From contig JACPAN010000015.1 of assembly GCA_016180815.1 (NCBI GenBank), positions 1 to 64,000 on the forward strand: a DNA stretch of 64,000 nucleotides, given 5' to 3'. Origin of the DNA: Elusimicrobiota bacterium. Lineage in GTDB: Bacteria; Elusimicrobiota; Elusimicrobia; JACQPE01. Position numbers and translations under genes: made by a program. The notes under the pieces are model-generated. The model was not told the origin of the DNA. It saw only the letters and a list, made by a program, of their open reading frames with translations, and did no database searches. This document shows positions 43,672-52,149 of this stretch, piece after piece (the first letter of the stretch is position 1; each line of letters starts with the position of its first letter).

Positions 43672-45297
43672 TCAGCCGTTGCGATGGGTGCCGAACACGC
43701 CGCGCAGGGCGTGAGCGATCTCGCCCAGCGTCGCGTTCGCCTCGACGGCTTCAATCGTTGCGGCCACGATGTTTTCGTCCCCGGCCGCGGCGCGGGCCAA
43801 GCGATCCAACGCCCGGCGGGCTTGGCTTTGATTGCGTTTTTTACGTTGTCGTTGAACTTCACGAATGCTCTCCCTCTCCAGAAGGGGACGGACCCGGAAA
43901 ATTTTATCCGGGACTCGTTGCTCCCCTCTTAATATATTTACCCCCACCACGAGCGCTTTTCCAGACTCAATTTCCACCTGCCGGCGATAACTGGATTCGG
44001 CGATCGCCTGCTCGACAAACCCCGTTTCAACGGCTTTCAGCATGTCTCCTAAACGCTCGATTTCCGCCAAGCGCCCCTCAACGGACCGGACGATCTCGCC
44101 GGTCATGCGTTCGACGGCGTAAGACCCGCCGACCGGGTCGACGGTGTCCACGACCCCGGTTTCGGATGATAAGATTTGCTGGGTTCTTAAGGCCAAAAGC
44201 TGGGCCTCCGGCGTCGGGATGGCCAACGCCTCATCATAGGAGTTGGTATGCAAACTCTGGCAGCCGCCCAAGACCGCGGCCATGGCTTGCAAAGCGACGC
44301 GGACCGCATTGTTGACCGGTTCCTGGCGAACCAAGGTTGATCCGCAGGTCTGCGCATGAAAACGCAAATGCCCCAGTTTGTCGTCTTCGATTCCATAACG
44401 GGCGCGCAGCAAATCGGCCCAAATGCGCCGGGCCGCCCGAAACTTGGCGATTTCTTCCAAGAAATGATTGTGCACCCCGAAGAAAAAACTGATGCGAGGC
44501 AGGACGGCCTTCAAATCCGCGCCGCGCGCCTTCATCGCGTCAAGGTAAACCAAGGCGTTGCCCAAGGTAAACGCAACCTCATCAACCGCCGTCGCGCCCG
44601 CTTCGCGAATGTGATAGCCGGAGACGGAAATCGGATAGAACAACGGCGTCTGTTCGATCGAATAAGCGATCAAATCCGAAGTGATCCGAAGGCTCGGGCC
44701 CGATGGGTAAATATAGGTGCCCCTGGCAATATATTCCTTGAGCAAATCGTTTTGCACCGTGCCGCGCAAACGCCTTACGTCAACGCCGCGTTTTCTGGCC
44801 AACGCCAAATAAAGGGAATAAAGAATAAAAGCCGTGGCGTTGATGGTCATGGATAAAGACACGTTCTCCAGGTCGATGTTTTTAAAAAGCCGCTCAAAAT
44901 CCCAAAGCCCGGAAATGCTCACGCCCACTTTTCCCACTTCCCCCCTGCTTTTAGGATCGTCGGGGTCGTAGCCGATCTGCGTCGGCAAATCAAACGCCAA
45001 GGAAAGCCCGGTTTCTCCGTGTTTAATCAGGTAATGAAAACGCTTGTTGGTCTCGGCCGCAGTGCCGTAACCGCAATACATGCGCATGGTCCAAAGCTTT
45101 TTTCGATAGCCTTCCGGATAAAGGCCTCTGGTAAAAGGACGCTCGCCGGGCAACGGCAGGATTTCTCCGGTGGTGTCCTGAGGCGCATAAACACGCTTAA
45201 TCTCGGCGCCGCTTGAGGTTTTAAACTCTCGGATCGACGCCGGATCAACGTTCTGCGTCTCAACCGTCGGCTGTTGTCCGCTAATGTTCAAATTCAA
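43672..45297 (-). CDS. mcmA: Methylmalonyl-CoA mutase, catalytic subunit
   Basis: A 541-residue TIM-barrel subunit that isomerises succinyl-CoA and methylmalonyl-CoA with adenosylcobalamin. Family features: MRMYCGYGTAAETNKRF, LSLAFDLPTQIGYD, LRGTVQNDLLKEYIARGTY, ISVSGYHIREAGA, HAQTCGSTL and CQSLHTNSYDEAL, spread from residue ~75 to 370. It lacks the C-terminal B12 domain, which is a separate gene. The start is a TTG overlapping the DUF192 gene by 17 bp. It might prefer a related acyl-CoA; active-site residues were not compared in detail. Confidence 0.95.
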   Translation of the reverse strand: MNLNISGQQPTVETQNVDPASIREFKTSSGAEIKRVYAPQDTTGEILPLPGERPFTRGLYPEGYRKKLWTMRMYCGYGTAAETNKRFHYLIKHGETGLSLAFDLPTQIGYDPDDPKSRGEVGKVGVSISGLWDFERLFKNIDLENVSLSMTINATAFILYSLYLALARKRGVDVRRLRGTVQNDLLKEYIARGTYIYPSGPSLRITSDLIAYSIEQTPLFYPISVSGYHIREAGATAVDEVAFTLGNALVYLDAMKARGADLKAVLPRISFFFGVHNHFLEEIAKFRAARRIWADLLRARYGIEDDKLGHLRFHAQTCGSTLVRQEPVNNAVRVALQAMAAVLGGCQSLHTNSYDEALAIPTPEAQLLALRTQQILSSETGVVDTVDPVGGSYAVERMTGEIVRSVEGRLAEIERLGDMLKAVETGFVEQAIAESSYRRQVEIESGKALVVGVNILRGEQRVPDKIFRVRPLLERESIREVQRQRKKRNQSQARRALDRLARAAAGDENIVAATIEAVEANATLGEIAHALRGVFGTHRNG

Positions 45298-45679
45298 GCT
45301 TGTCTCCCATGGCCGTTTGACTGCGCCGCAACGCGCCTTGAGTCAATTCCACAACGCGGTCGGCGCGCGGATAAACGCCGGAAAACCGCCACGGAACCAA
45401 CGTCTCCACGCCCACGACCCTGTTATCCCGGTTTAAAAATACGCAATCAATGGCATACCTCATAAAAAACGTGTGCACCTGGGGGCAAACCGAGGGGATG
45501 ACCAAGGCCTCTTCCGAGCCGAGCGGCGGACCGGCCAACAGACCGGCGATTCTTTTAAAAAAAGTATCAGCCGAACGCACGCGCCGGGCCACCACGGTCC
45601 CCCTGGTTAAATTGACCAAGGCCACTCTTGAATTATAGTAGTACGAAAGGTTTAGTGCTGCGACCGGATAATAATTCAT
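45281..45679 (-). CDS. DUF192 family protein
   Basis: A DUF192 protein of 132 residues with the family pattern: LVNLTRGTVVARRVRSADTFFKR, GLLAGPP, HTFFMRYAIDCVFLNRDNRVV split over 20-95, and LVPWRFSGVYP. The ATG at 45679 lies inside the left inverted repeat of the 45653-45928 element, so the first nine residues (MNYYPVAAL) are element-encoded. A GTG at 45625, just before the conserved core and 6 bases after a TATAAT at 45632-45637, is a credible original start. The domain's biochemical role is unknown. It overlaps mcmA. Confidence 0.8.
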   Translation of the reverse strand: MNYYPVAALNLSYYYNSRVALVNLTRGTVVARRVRSADTFFKRIAGLLAGPPLGSEEALVIPSVCPQVHTFFMRYAIDCVFLNRDNRVVGVETLVPWRFSGVYPRADRVVELTQGALRRSQTAMGDKLEFEH

Positions 45680-45928
45680 GATTTGGAGGCCCGGATTTGA
45701 GCCGCATGCTAGGCGCACCGCAAGGAGCGTGCCTGAAAGGCACGTGACTGAGGATGCAACGACGCAGGTGGCCAAAGATGGGCCTCCCCGAAGGGCCAGG
45801 GCATTTTTGGGCTGCGACTTTGCCAAATTTTTCTTACGTACCTTTCAGGTACGCTGTGAAAAATTTGGCTTTGTCTCGCCTCAAAACTGCCCTGGCAAAT
45901 CATGAATTATTATCCGGTCGCAGCACTA
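45653..45928. mobile_element. 276-bp double-palindrome element with 32-bp terminal inverted repeats (MITE-like)
   Basis: The ends (45653-45684 and 45897-45928) are perfect 32-bp inverted copies beginning TAGTGCTGCGACC. The outermost bases are TA on both sides, as in IS630/Tc1-type insertions that duplicate TA. Directly inside lie two arms of equal length. Arm A (45685-45787) is closed by GGAGGCCC/GGGCCTCC. Arm B (45795-45896) is closed by GCCAGGGCA/TGCCCTGGC. Each has an apical hairpin: CGTGCCT-GAA-AGGCACG at 45728-45744, and CGTACCT-TTC-AGGTACG at 45837-45853. Arm B also has a 12-bp stem (45822-45833 with 45858-45869). No transposase is encoded. Confidence 0.85.
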
Positions 45929-47551
45929 GAGGCGATTGATCAACGGAATCAGCAGGCGGGGGGAAGGGGACCGCCGCCATAAACCCCTGGCCGAATCAGG
46001 CACGGCGCGCTCCATGAGGCGCCGGGCGCGCAATTCATTGATTTTTTCGAACGCGGCATCGGGATTCAAGCGGCCGCGACCTTGATCGGCAACGTAGACA
46101 TTGGGAATGGGCGATGCCGTTTCCTTTAAAATCGGCGCCAATTCGGAACCTGTCATCGATAACAAGCCGCCGGCTCTGGCCTGAGACAACAGCAACGCCG
46201 AAACCCCGGCCGTTACCGCGTTGGCGAACGACGTTCCCTGCGCCGTGCCGCAAGAAACATTATCCTGCCGGCAGACAAACAAGGCATGGGGGGCCAAGAT
46301 ATCCGGTTTGTAAAAAAATTCCATCTCCCCGTTTTGCGAAGGAAAAATGATCGGGCCGCGCGTGCCTGTTCTGGCCGGACGGCCGTTGGGTTCCAGAGCT
46401 CCGACGCTTAAAGCGAACTTAAAAATATTGGGGAGGGGCTGGCCGGAAGAAAAATACTCCTGCTCATCCGCCGGTTCATTGCCGTTGGCGGTCAACAACA
46501 ACGTCCCATTGGCCGCCAGCCGGGCTAAGGCGGGCACGATGTTTTCAAACATGGACAATCGCAAAGGCCCGGTAAAACTCATCAACAAAATATCAACGCG
46601 GTCCTCGGCCGCCCGCTCCAACGCCGCAAGGATGGCTTCGTCCGCTTGAGCCGCGGTTGAAGCCGGGTTAAACATGGCCTGGGCGTCGTAAAGGCGCAAC
46701 TCGGCTCCAGGCGCGAAAGCGCGCACCGTGCGCGCCATTTGATTGCCGTGATCGCCGGCGTGCGCATTCCAAACGCCGCTCGAACCGTGAAGAACCGCGC
46801 CGCTGATTTCCTCGTCTTCCATCGAAAAATTGGAATCGATAATGCCGACTTTAATGCCCCGGCCCTGGATGCCGCGCGACCAAAAAATCTCAGGGGCGCG
46901 CAATTCCAACAAGGTCTCGCCGAATGGATAATGAAGCATCAAATTGCGCCGGATTTCATCAACGTCAACGGCCAAGCCGCCGAAACGGCCGAATGCGCGA
47001 GGGACGGCCGACCACAGCTCCGGCAATCCGCGAACCGTCACGCCTTTTTCGGGCGCCGTGATCGTGCGCAAAGCCATGCGGGCTTGGCGATGCTCGGCTT
47101 GATCGGAGCCCTCGAAAAGAGCGCCCAGGCGGCGCGCTACCGCGTCGATGCGCTGCTCGGCAGGCACCCGGCCGGCGGCAAACTCGATCCTTTGTTGGCC
47201 GCTGTCGCCGCGACGCTTGAGGGCATCTAAAATTTGATCGCCCGTCGATGATAAATTCTCCGCATCGACCAAATCCCGCACAATGCCGGACTGCAGGCTC
47301 CATAAAAGCTCCTCTAAATCCAATTCCCCGATGGATAAGCGTCCGTGACGCTTGAGGTAATCATGAAGATAGCGCCCCATGGGAAAAACCGTCCCGCCGG
47401 AACGGTAGAGAGGAACACCGCGATAAGTCGGCGGCACGCCCATCGATTCCAAATCATGGGCGGCATTCTGAGCCAAAACAAGGCCGGTGAAGCCGGGCGC
47501 CAATGATAGAGTCGCCGCTAAAACAATGCCCCTGAACAACATACGCCTCAT
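45926..47551 (-). CDS. Secreted subtilisin-like (S8) serine protease
   Basis: A 541-residue protein with a signal peptide (LFRGIVLAATLSLAPGFTGLVLA region), a propeptide-like helical segment to about residue 215, and an S8 domain. Catalytic residues are Asp239 (VGIIDSNF), His268 (AGDHGNQMA) and Ser441 (GTAQGTSFANAVTAG), with the oxyanion Asn in LLTANGNEP. The ATG at 47551 follows a G-rich ribosome-binding stretch; eleven earlier codons are less likely. The TAG stop is the last three bases of the 45653-45928 element, so the original C-terminus may have been different. Three AGGACY-like repeats lie upstream. Confidence 0.9.
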   Translation of the reverse strand: MRRMLFRGIVLAATLSLAPGFTGLVLAQNAAHDLESMGVPPTYRGVPLYRSGGTVFPMGRYLHDYLKRHGRLSIGELDLEELLWSLQSGIVRDLVDAENLSSTGDQILDALKRRGDSGQQRIEFAAGRVPAEQRIDAVARRLGALFEGSDQAEHRQARMALRTITAPEKGVTVRGLPELWSAVPRAFGRFGGLAVDVDEIRRNLMLHYPFGETLLELRAPEIFWSRGIQGRGIKVGIIDSNFSMEDEEISGAVLHGSSGVWNAHAGDHGNQMARTVRAFAPGAELRLYDAQAMFNPASTAAQADEAILAALERAAEDRVDILLMSFTGPLRLSMFENIVPALARLAANGTLLLTANGNEPADEQEYFSSGQPLPNIFKFALSVGALEPNGRPARTGTRGPIIFPSQNGEMEFFYKPDILAPHALFVCRQDNVSCGTAQGTSFANAVTAGVSALLLSQARAGGLLSMTGSELAPILKETASPIPNVYVADQGRGRLNPDAAFEKINELRARRLMERAVPDSARGLWRRSPSPRLLIPLINRL

Positions 47552-47595
47552 CCCCATCCCCCCTGTGGCCGCGTCAACGGCCATACGCCCAAGCG

Positions 47596-47655
47596 TAGTC
47601 CTAATGGAGAAAAAAAGGCGAGGGTCCTAAGGCCTAATGAAAAAGAGGACTAAAG
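47596..47655. repeat. Second cluster of AGGACY-type repeats, upstream of the subtilase
   Basis: TAGTCCTAA (47596-47604), GGTCCTAAGG (47623-47632) and AGGACTAAAG (47646-47655) repeat the same core as the cluster at 33299, at spacings of about 23-27 bases. Both clusters lie within 130 bases upstream of a gene for a signal-peptide protein. A shared operator is a reasonable guess; the match is short. Confidence 0.45.
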
Positions 47656-47683
47656 ATAAAGCAGAAGGCGACGATCGTTCAGC

Positions 47684-48655
47684 CTACCACCAAAAATCAA
47701 CGCCGAAAGACGCCACCAGTCCTGAGAAGTTCCACGGCCCCAGCTCCTTATTAACGGCTGTGCTGGTGTTTCGTTCCGAAGACACGGTCCCTCCGGAAGC
47801 CAAAGCCGCCTGATAACCAAGGTCAAGGCGCACCACATTGTGATGCCCCGTGGTCCACTCAAGCCCGAACAAAATGCGTCCGGCCGGCACGGTGCGGCTG
47901 CGCGTCACCGAGAGAATCGACGTGTTCGTCGACGAATACCTGGTATCAACGCCACCGCCGTCGATATCAACATCCGTATCCACGGTTAAAATATAATCGC
48001 GCTCCACCTTGGTGCTGATGGCGCCCAACCCCACGGAAAGGTACGGCTTTAGCGCCATGGATTGCTTCGAATCCATCTGAACAAAGAAAAACAACGGCAA
48101 TTGGCGCATTTTTTCCAGCACTTCAAGCCGGGCGAAGGAAGTCATAGAATCCGTCTGGCCCGCATTGTCCACGTTCAACCCGCTGACCGTCTGGACATTA
48201 TGCCCCACCATCCGATTGCTGACCGTTCCGTAACCGGCGGAAACGCCGACGGCCAACCCATGCGTATAGTAATAGCGGAAAACAACTTCAGGTAAAAATC
48301 CCTGGGGGGACCAGTCCAAACCGTTGAAGCTGTAGACAAAGCCGCGCGTCCGGTCCACGGCCGCAGCCGCGGTCTGAGTCGTGACCACCGTATGAAAAAC
48401 CTCGACCGGATAACCGTTGCCCGGGCGGCCGCTGAAAAGCGCCGGCTGGGAAAAAAATCCGAGGCGAAGGCCCAGAGTGCTGGCTCCGTCTAAATTCCAT
48501 TCCGAATGATGCCGGCCATGGCCGTGGGAGCCGTACCCACGCCCCTCATACTCGTGCTCATGAATAGAAGGAATATCGCCGGGCGTGTCCGGCAATTGGG
48601 CGAATAAACCGGCGGGCAATAACAGCAGGGCTGCGGCAAACGTTGTAGTATTCAC
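47684..48655 (-). CDS. Outer-membrane beta-barrel protein of unknown function
   Basis: A 323-residue protein. The start is a GTG with a near-perfect AGGAGGGAG site nine bases before it. A signal peptide (TFAAALLLLPAGLFAQ) is followed by a His/Gly-rich stretch (HEHEYEGRGYGSHGHGRHH), which could bind metal. Alternating beta strands follow and the protein ends LVASFGVDFWW, a typical barrel C-terminus with terminal aromatic residues. Length and pattern suit an 8- to 12-strand OmpA/OmpW-like barrel. No specific family recognised. Confidence 0.78.
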   Translation of the reverse strand: MNTTTFAAALLLLPAGLFAQLPDTPGDIPSIHEHEYEGRGYGSHGHGRHHSEWNLDGASTLGLRLGFFSQPALFSGRPGNGYPVEVFHTVVTTQTAAAAVDRTRGFVYSFNGLDWSPQGFLPEVVFRYYYTHGLAVGVSAGYGTVSNRMVGHNVQTVSGLNVDNAGQTDSMTSFARLEVLEKMRQLPLFFFVQMDSKQSMALKPYLSVGLGAISTKVERDYILTVDTDVDIDGGGVDTRYSSTNTSILSVTRSRTVPAGRILFGLEWTTGHHNVVRLDLGYQAALASGGTVSSERNTSTAVNKELGPWNFSGLVASFGVDFWW

Positions 48656-48771
48656 GAATCTCCCTCCTTCAGTCTCGCTTATCCGGAATTAACCGGGAAT
48701 TGTTCCCCGTGCTCATGGAAAGTAAAATCATACATACAATAATCCCGTCCTTCAAGATGGCGGATGGCGGC

Positions 48772-50331
48772 TTATCCCTCGGTATCGATTTGCGCCCGCT
48801 GCAGGCGGCCGGAATAATCGACGTACACGGCTTTCCAGTCGGTGAACACTTCCAACGCCGCCCAAGAAACTTCGCGATGGCCATTGCCGGTTTGCTTAAC
48901 GCCGCCGAACGGCATATGCGCCTCGGCGCCGATCGTGGGGGCATTAATATAAGTAATGCCGGTTTCCATGTCGCGGATGGCGCGCATGACACGGTTGACG
49001 TCTTGAGTGTAAACCGATCCCGAAAGGCCGTATTTCGTCGCATTTAAAACCTTCAGGCCCTCGTCAAAATTTTTCACCTTAAGAACGGTCAACACCGGGC
49101 CAAAAATTTCCTCCTCAGCGATCCGCATCCCTGGCGTGCCCTCAAAAATCGTGGGCTCGTGAAAATAGCCCTTGGCCAAATCGCCTTTGGCGGCGCGCCG
49201 GCCGCCGGACAACAGTTTCGCCTTGTCTTCTTTTAATCCGACGGCGACATAGTGTTCCACGGTCTTCAATTGATCGGCGTTGACCAAGGGTCCGACGTCC
49301 GTGGACTCATTTAAACCGTCCCCCAGCCTAAGATTGGCGGCGCGCTCCAGCAAACGATCAAGAAATTTTTTATAAATCCCCTCCTGAACAATCAGACGGC
49401 TGGTCGCGGTGCAGCGCTGCCCGGTGGTGCCGAAAGCTCCCCAAAGGGCGCCGTCGACGGCCAAGTCCAAATTCGCGTCATCAAGCACCAATTGGGCGTT
49501 TTTCCCGCCCATTTCCAAACACACTTTTTTGAATGTTTTGGCGCAGCCTTCAGCCACGCGGCTGCCCACGTCGGAGGAGCCGGTGAACGATATCAGGCGC
49601 ACATCCTCATGCTCCACAAGCCAGCGGCCCACCCCGGAACCCGAGCCGTGGATCAAATTAACCACGCCGGGAGGCAGGCCCGCTTCCTCTAATATTTCCA
49701 CGAACAATGTCGCGGTCGCCGGCGTATCCGTGGCCGGCTTAAAAACAACGGTATTGCCGCATAAAAGCGCGGGGATGATTTTCCAGGCGGGGATGGCCAT
49801 GGGAAAATTCCAGGGCGAAATAACGCCGCAGACGCCGACCGGAATGCGCACGGCCATGGCGAATTTATTTTCCAATTCGCTGGTCGACGTATGGCCGAAT
49901 AAACGGCGCCCTTCGCTCGCGAAATACAGCGCCACGTCGACGGCTTCCTGGACATCGCCCTTGGTTTCCTTAAGAACCTTGCCCATTTCCTGAGTCATGA
50001 CCCGGGCTAAAACGTCTTTGCGCTCTAAAAAAAGATTATGCACGCGCAGTAAATATTCGCCGCGCTTGGGCGCAGGGACCAAACGCCAAGACTCGAACGC
50101 TTTTTTAGCGGCGGCGACGGCGGCATCGAGCTCATTCTTCGTGGAAACCGGCCAATGACCCAACACCGCGCCCGTGGCGGGGTTAATGTTGGCGACGGTT
50201 TCGCCGCTCTTGGATCCTTGCCAACGGCCGTTAATAAAATTAAAGGCCGAAGGATCGCGGCGCGCTTTGGACGCTCCCTCCAAAACGTTTTTTAAGCCGA
50301 CAGAGTCTTTTCTGGCTGCGGTTGCGGGCAT
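48772..50331 (-). CDS. NAD(P)-dependent aldehyde dehydrogenase (semialdehyde type)
   Basis: A 519-residue ALDH. The catalytic Cys lies in TTGQRCTATSRL and the general base Glu in LEMGGKNAQLV; the cofactor loop is SFTGSSDVGSRV. The C-terminal PTIGAEAHMPFGGVKQTGNGHR and VDYSGRLQRAQID resemble alpha-aminoadipate or alpha-ketoglutarate semialdehyde dehydrogenases. AGGAGG sits nine bases before the ATG, inside the preceding gene, with which it overlaps by 40 bp. Paired with a saccharopine/lysine-dehydrogenase-like gene, oxidation of aminoadipate semialdehyde is the best guess. Confidence 0.9.
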   Translation of the reverse strand: MPATAARKDSVGLKNVLEGASKARRDPSAFNFINGRWQGSKSGETVANINPATGAVLGHWPVSTKNELDAAVAAAKKAFESWRLVPAPKRGEYLLRVHNLFLERKDVLARVMTQEMGKVLKETKGDVQEAVDVALYFASEGRRLFGHTSTSELENKFAMAVRIPVGVCGVISPWNFPMAIPAWKIIPALLCGNTVVFKPATDTPATATLFVEILEEAGLPPGVVNLIHGSGSGVGRWLVEHEDVRLISFTGSSDVGSRVAEGCAKTFKKVCLEMGGKNAQLVLDDANLDLAVDGALWGAFGTTGQRCTATSRLIVQEGIYKKFLDRLLERAANLRLGDGLNESTDVGPLVNADQLKTVEHYVAVGLKEDKAKLLSGGRRAAKGDLAKGYFHEPTIFEGTPGMRIAEEEIFGPVLTVLKVKNFDEGLKVLNATKYGLSGSVYTQDVNRVMRAIRDMETGITYINAPTIGAEAHMPFGGVKQTGNGHREVSWAALEVFTDWKAVYVDYSGRLQRAQIDTEG

Positions 50332-51527
50332 GGCATGGACCTCCTCGTGATCGCGATATTTCTTTTTTTAAGCTCTTCAATGAACGCCTCGGCATCCAAC
50401 GCCTCTTCCAGCAATAAGAAGCCGGAGGGCTTTTTCCTTAACAACATCAGCATGGAAGCCGCGGCCGGGAATCCGGTGGTCCGCTCCATGGCCGAGAACC
50501 CCAGGCGATCGTCCGCATGCTCGATCATCTCAAAAACGGTTTTTTCGTAACGGTCGCTGTTGTTTAATCGGCCCTCCGCCGTCACTCTTAACGCCACCAA
50601 ATCGCGGGTTTCGGGGAACGCCAAGCGTTCGTAAAACAAGCGGCCCAATAACTGCCGGGGCGAAACGCGGACATCGCCGACGGAGATCACTTTGTCGTCG
50701 GTTAAACCCAGATCAGCTAAAAATTTCATCTTATCCGTGTAACCCGGGTAACGCAGCGTTTTATACACATAACGATGAACACGGTTTCGAAGCGTCCAGG
50801 GCGCCGTGGCCAAGGCGCCTCCGGTGATAAAGGCTTCCAAACGGCCCAAGACGCCGAAATCGATTTCCTCAACATCGCCGAGCGCTTGAACTTCCTTCGG
50901 ACGCCCGCCTTCTAAAATCACAGTCTGGCCGAAATGCGTCCCCCACAAGCCTTCAACGGCAAAAACGATTTTATAGCCCAACGGGCCGACGGGTTTTTCC
51001 GGAAGCCCGCCGCAATAAATCGACAAGCGTAAATCCCGATCCATATGCGCCAAGCCCCAGCCGGCCAGCACATTGGCCAACCCCGGAGCCAGCCCAAGAT
51101 CAGGCGCTAAAAAAATCCCTTTTTTCCTGGCCGCGGCATCAAGTTTTTGAATGGCCAGCGATGATTCCAAATAACCGCCCAAATCGCCGAAGGGCACGCC
51201 GGCCCCCACTGCGGCGCGGGCGATCACGGGATTGAGCGAATAATGCGAAGAGCTGATCACGGCCTTGGCGCCTCTGATCAATGAATTTAATTGCGCGGCA
51301 TTTTTCGCATCAATGCGCTTGGCCGTGATTTTGGGCAATGGCAAATGATCTTTGACCAGGGCGCGGCGAACGCGCCCGGTCAACGTGCGGATTTGCTTCG
51401 GATCCCGGTCGGCCAACACCAACGTATCCGCGATATCGCGCCCATACCGGGCCAAGTCATAAACAATAGCCGCAGCCTGACGGCCGCAGCCGATCACGAC
51501 AATAAAACGGTTACTTGGATTTCCCAT
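50292..51527 (-). CDS. Saccharopine-dehydrogenase-family enzyme (possible lysine 6-dehydrogenase)
   Basis: A 411-residue NAD(P)-dependent oxidoreductase with an N-terminal Rossmann fold (FIVVIGCGRQAAAIVYDLARYG) and AKAVISSSHYSLNPVIARAAVGAGV, LGLAPGLANVLAGWGLAH and GGLPEKPVGPLGYKIVF over residues ~90-200. Bacterial lysine 6-dehydrogenases and saccharopine reductases share this family. Next to the ALDH, it may turn lysine into piperideine-6-carboxylate (open form: aminoadipate semialdehyde) for oxidation to aminoadipate. Saccharopine or carboxynorspermidine chemistry cannot be excluded. It overlaps queF by 17 bp. Confidence 0.82.
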   Translation of the reverse strand: MGNPSNRFIVVIGCGRQAAAIVYDLARYGRDIADTLVLADRDPKQIRTLTGRVRRALVKDHLPLPKITAKRIDAKNAAQLNSLIRGAKAVISSSHYSLNPVIARAAVGAGVPFGDLGGYLESSLAIQKLDAAARKKGIFLAPDLGLAPGLANVLAGWGLAHMDRDLRLSIYCGGLPEKPVGPLGYKIVFAVEGLWGTHFGQTVILEGGRPKEVQALGDVEEIDFGVLGRLEAFITGGALATAPWTLRNRVHRYVYKTLRYPGYTDKMKFLADLGLTDDKVISVGDVRVSPRQLLGRLFYERLAFPETRDLVALRVTAEGRLNNSDRYEKTVFEMIEHADDRLGFSAMERTTGFPAAASMLMLLRKKPSGFLLLEEALDAEAFIEELKKRNIAITRRSMPCPQPQPEKTLSA

Positions 51528-51939
51528 TTAAACTTAAAACCCCCACCGATGGTTCTTTGCCGTAACGAGCCAGAATTTTTGTCGTTAAACCGCCCCGCGC
51601 CGCAAAATCTCCGGCAACCTCGCAAAAAACGGGCTTTACGGCGGCGGTAAAATCCCGCAAAATTCGATTGATCGTATTTTCTTGAAAAATGCCCATATTG
51701 CGGTAACCATTAACATAAAGCTTCAAGGCTTTCAGCTCCGCAACCCATTGGTCCGGCACATAACGGATAACGACCGTGCCGAAATCAGGCAACCCTGTCC
51801 TGGGGCAAATCGAGGTGAACTCGGAAATTTCAACTTTAATCTCGTAATTAGGGTATTGGTTTTCAAAAACCTCGATCACCGGCAGGTTTTGGTTTAAACC
51901 GGCCCGGGCATGTTTTGAGGTATAGGCCGCGCTTTTCAC
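51511..51939 (-). CDS. queF: 7-cyano-7-deazaguanine reductase QueF
   Basis: A 142-residue T-fold enzyme that reduces preQ0 to preQ1 with NADPH for queuosine tRNA modification. The catalytic Cys and Asp lie in EFTSICPRTGLPDFGTV; ELKALKLYVNGYRN is the family NADPH motif region. Short single-domain type, as in Bacillus QueF. The start is a GTG. It overlaps the saccharopine-family gene; the functional link, if any, is unclear. Confidence 0.95.
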   Translation of the reverse strand: MKSAAYTSKHARAGLNQNLPVIEVFENQYPNYEIKVEISEFTSICPRTGLPDFGTVVIRYVPDQWVAELKALKLYVNGYRNMGIFQENTINRILRDFTAAVKPVFCEVAGDFAARGGLTTKILARYGKEPSVGVLSLNGKSK

Positions 51940-51970
51940 TTTGTTTAAATTCTCACTTCGATAATCAATT

Positions 51971-52042
51971 TGCGCCCAGGTGGAGTCGAACCACCATCCC
52001 AGCCTTCGCAGGGCTATACACTATCCTTTGTGCTATGGGCGC
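51971..52042 (-). tRNA. tRNA-Arg (anticodon GCG)
   Basis: On the minus strand the 72-nt sequence folds with acceptor GCGCCCA/TGGGCGC, D stem GCAC/GTGT, anticodon stem TAGCC/GGCTG with loop CTGCGAA, and T stem GGTGG/CCACC with loop TTCGACT. The discriminator is A; CCA is not encoded. The loop gives anticodon GCG, which reads CGC/CGU without inosine. Most bacteria instead use ACG edited to ICG, so this is noteworthy. Confidence 0.93.
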
Positions 52043-52149
52043 ATTGGGATTTAGATTTTAGCTAAAGATAGGTGATGATTATCGGATTAATTAGGTAAAC
52101 GCATTGAAAAATATTTGTAAATGCGTCTTCTATATTTTAAACTTTCACC

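Noticed and set aside
45678-45939. Several short open frames inside the palindromic element
   Set aside because: Their sequence is a by-product of inverted repeats, with low-complexity, unconserved peptides and no ribosome-binding sites.
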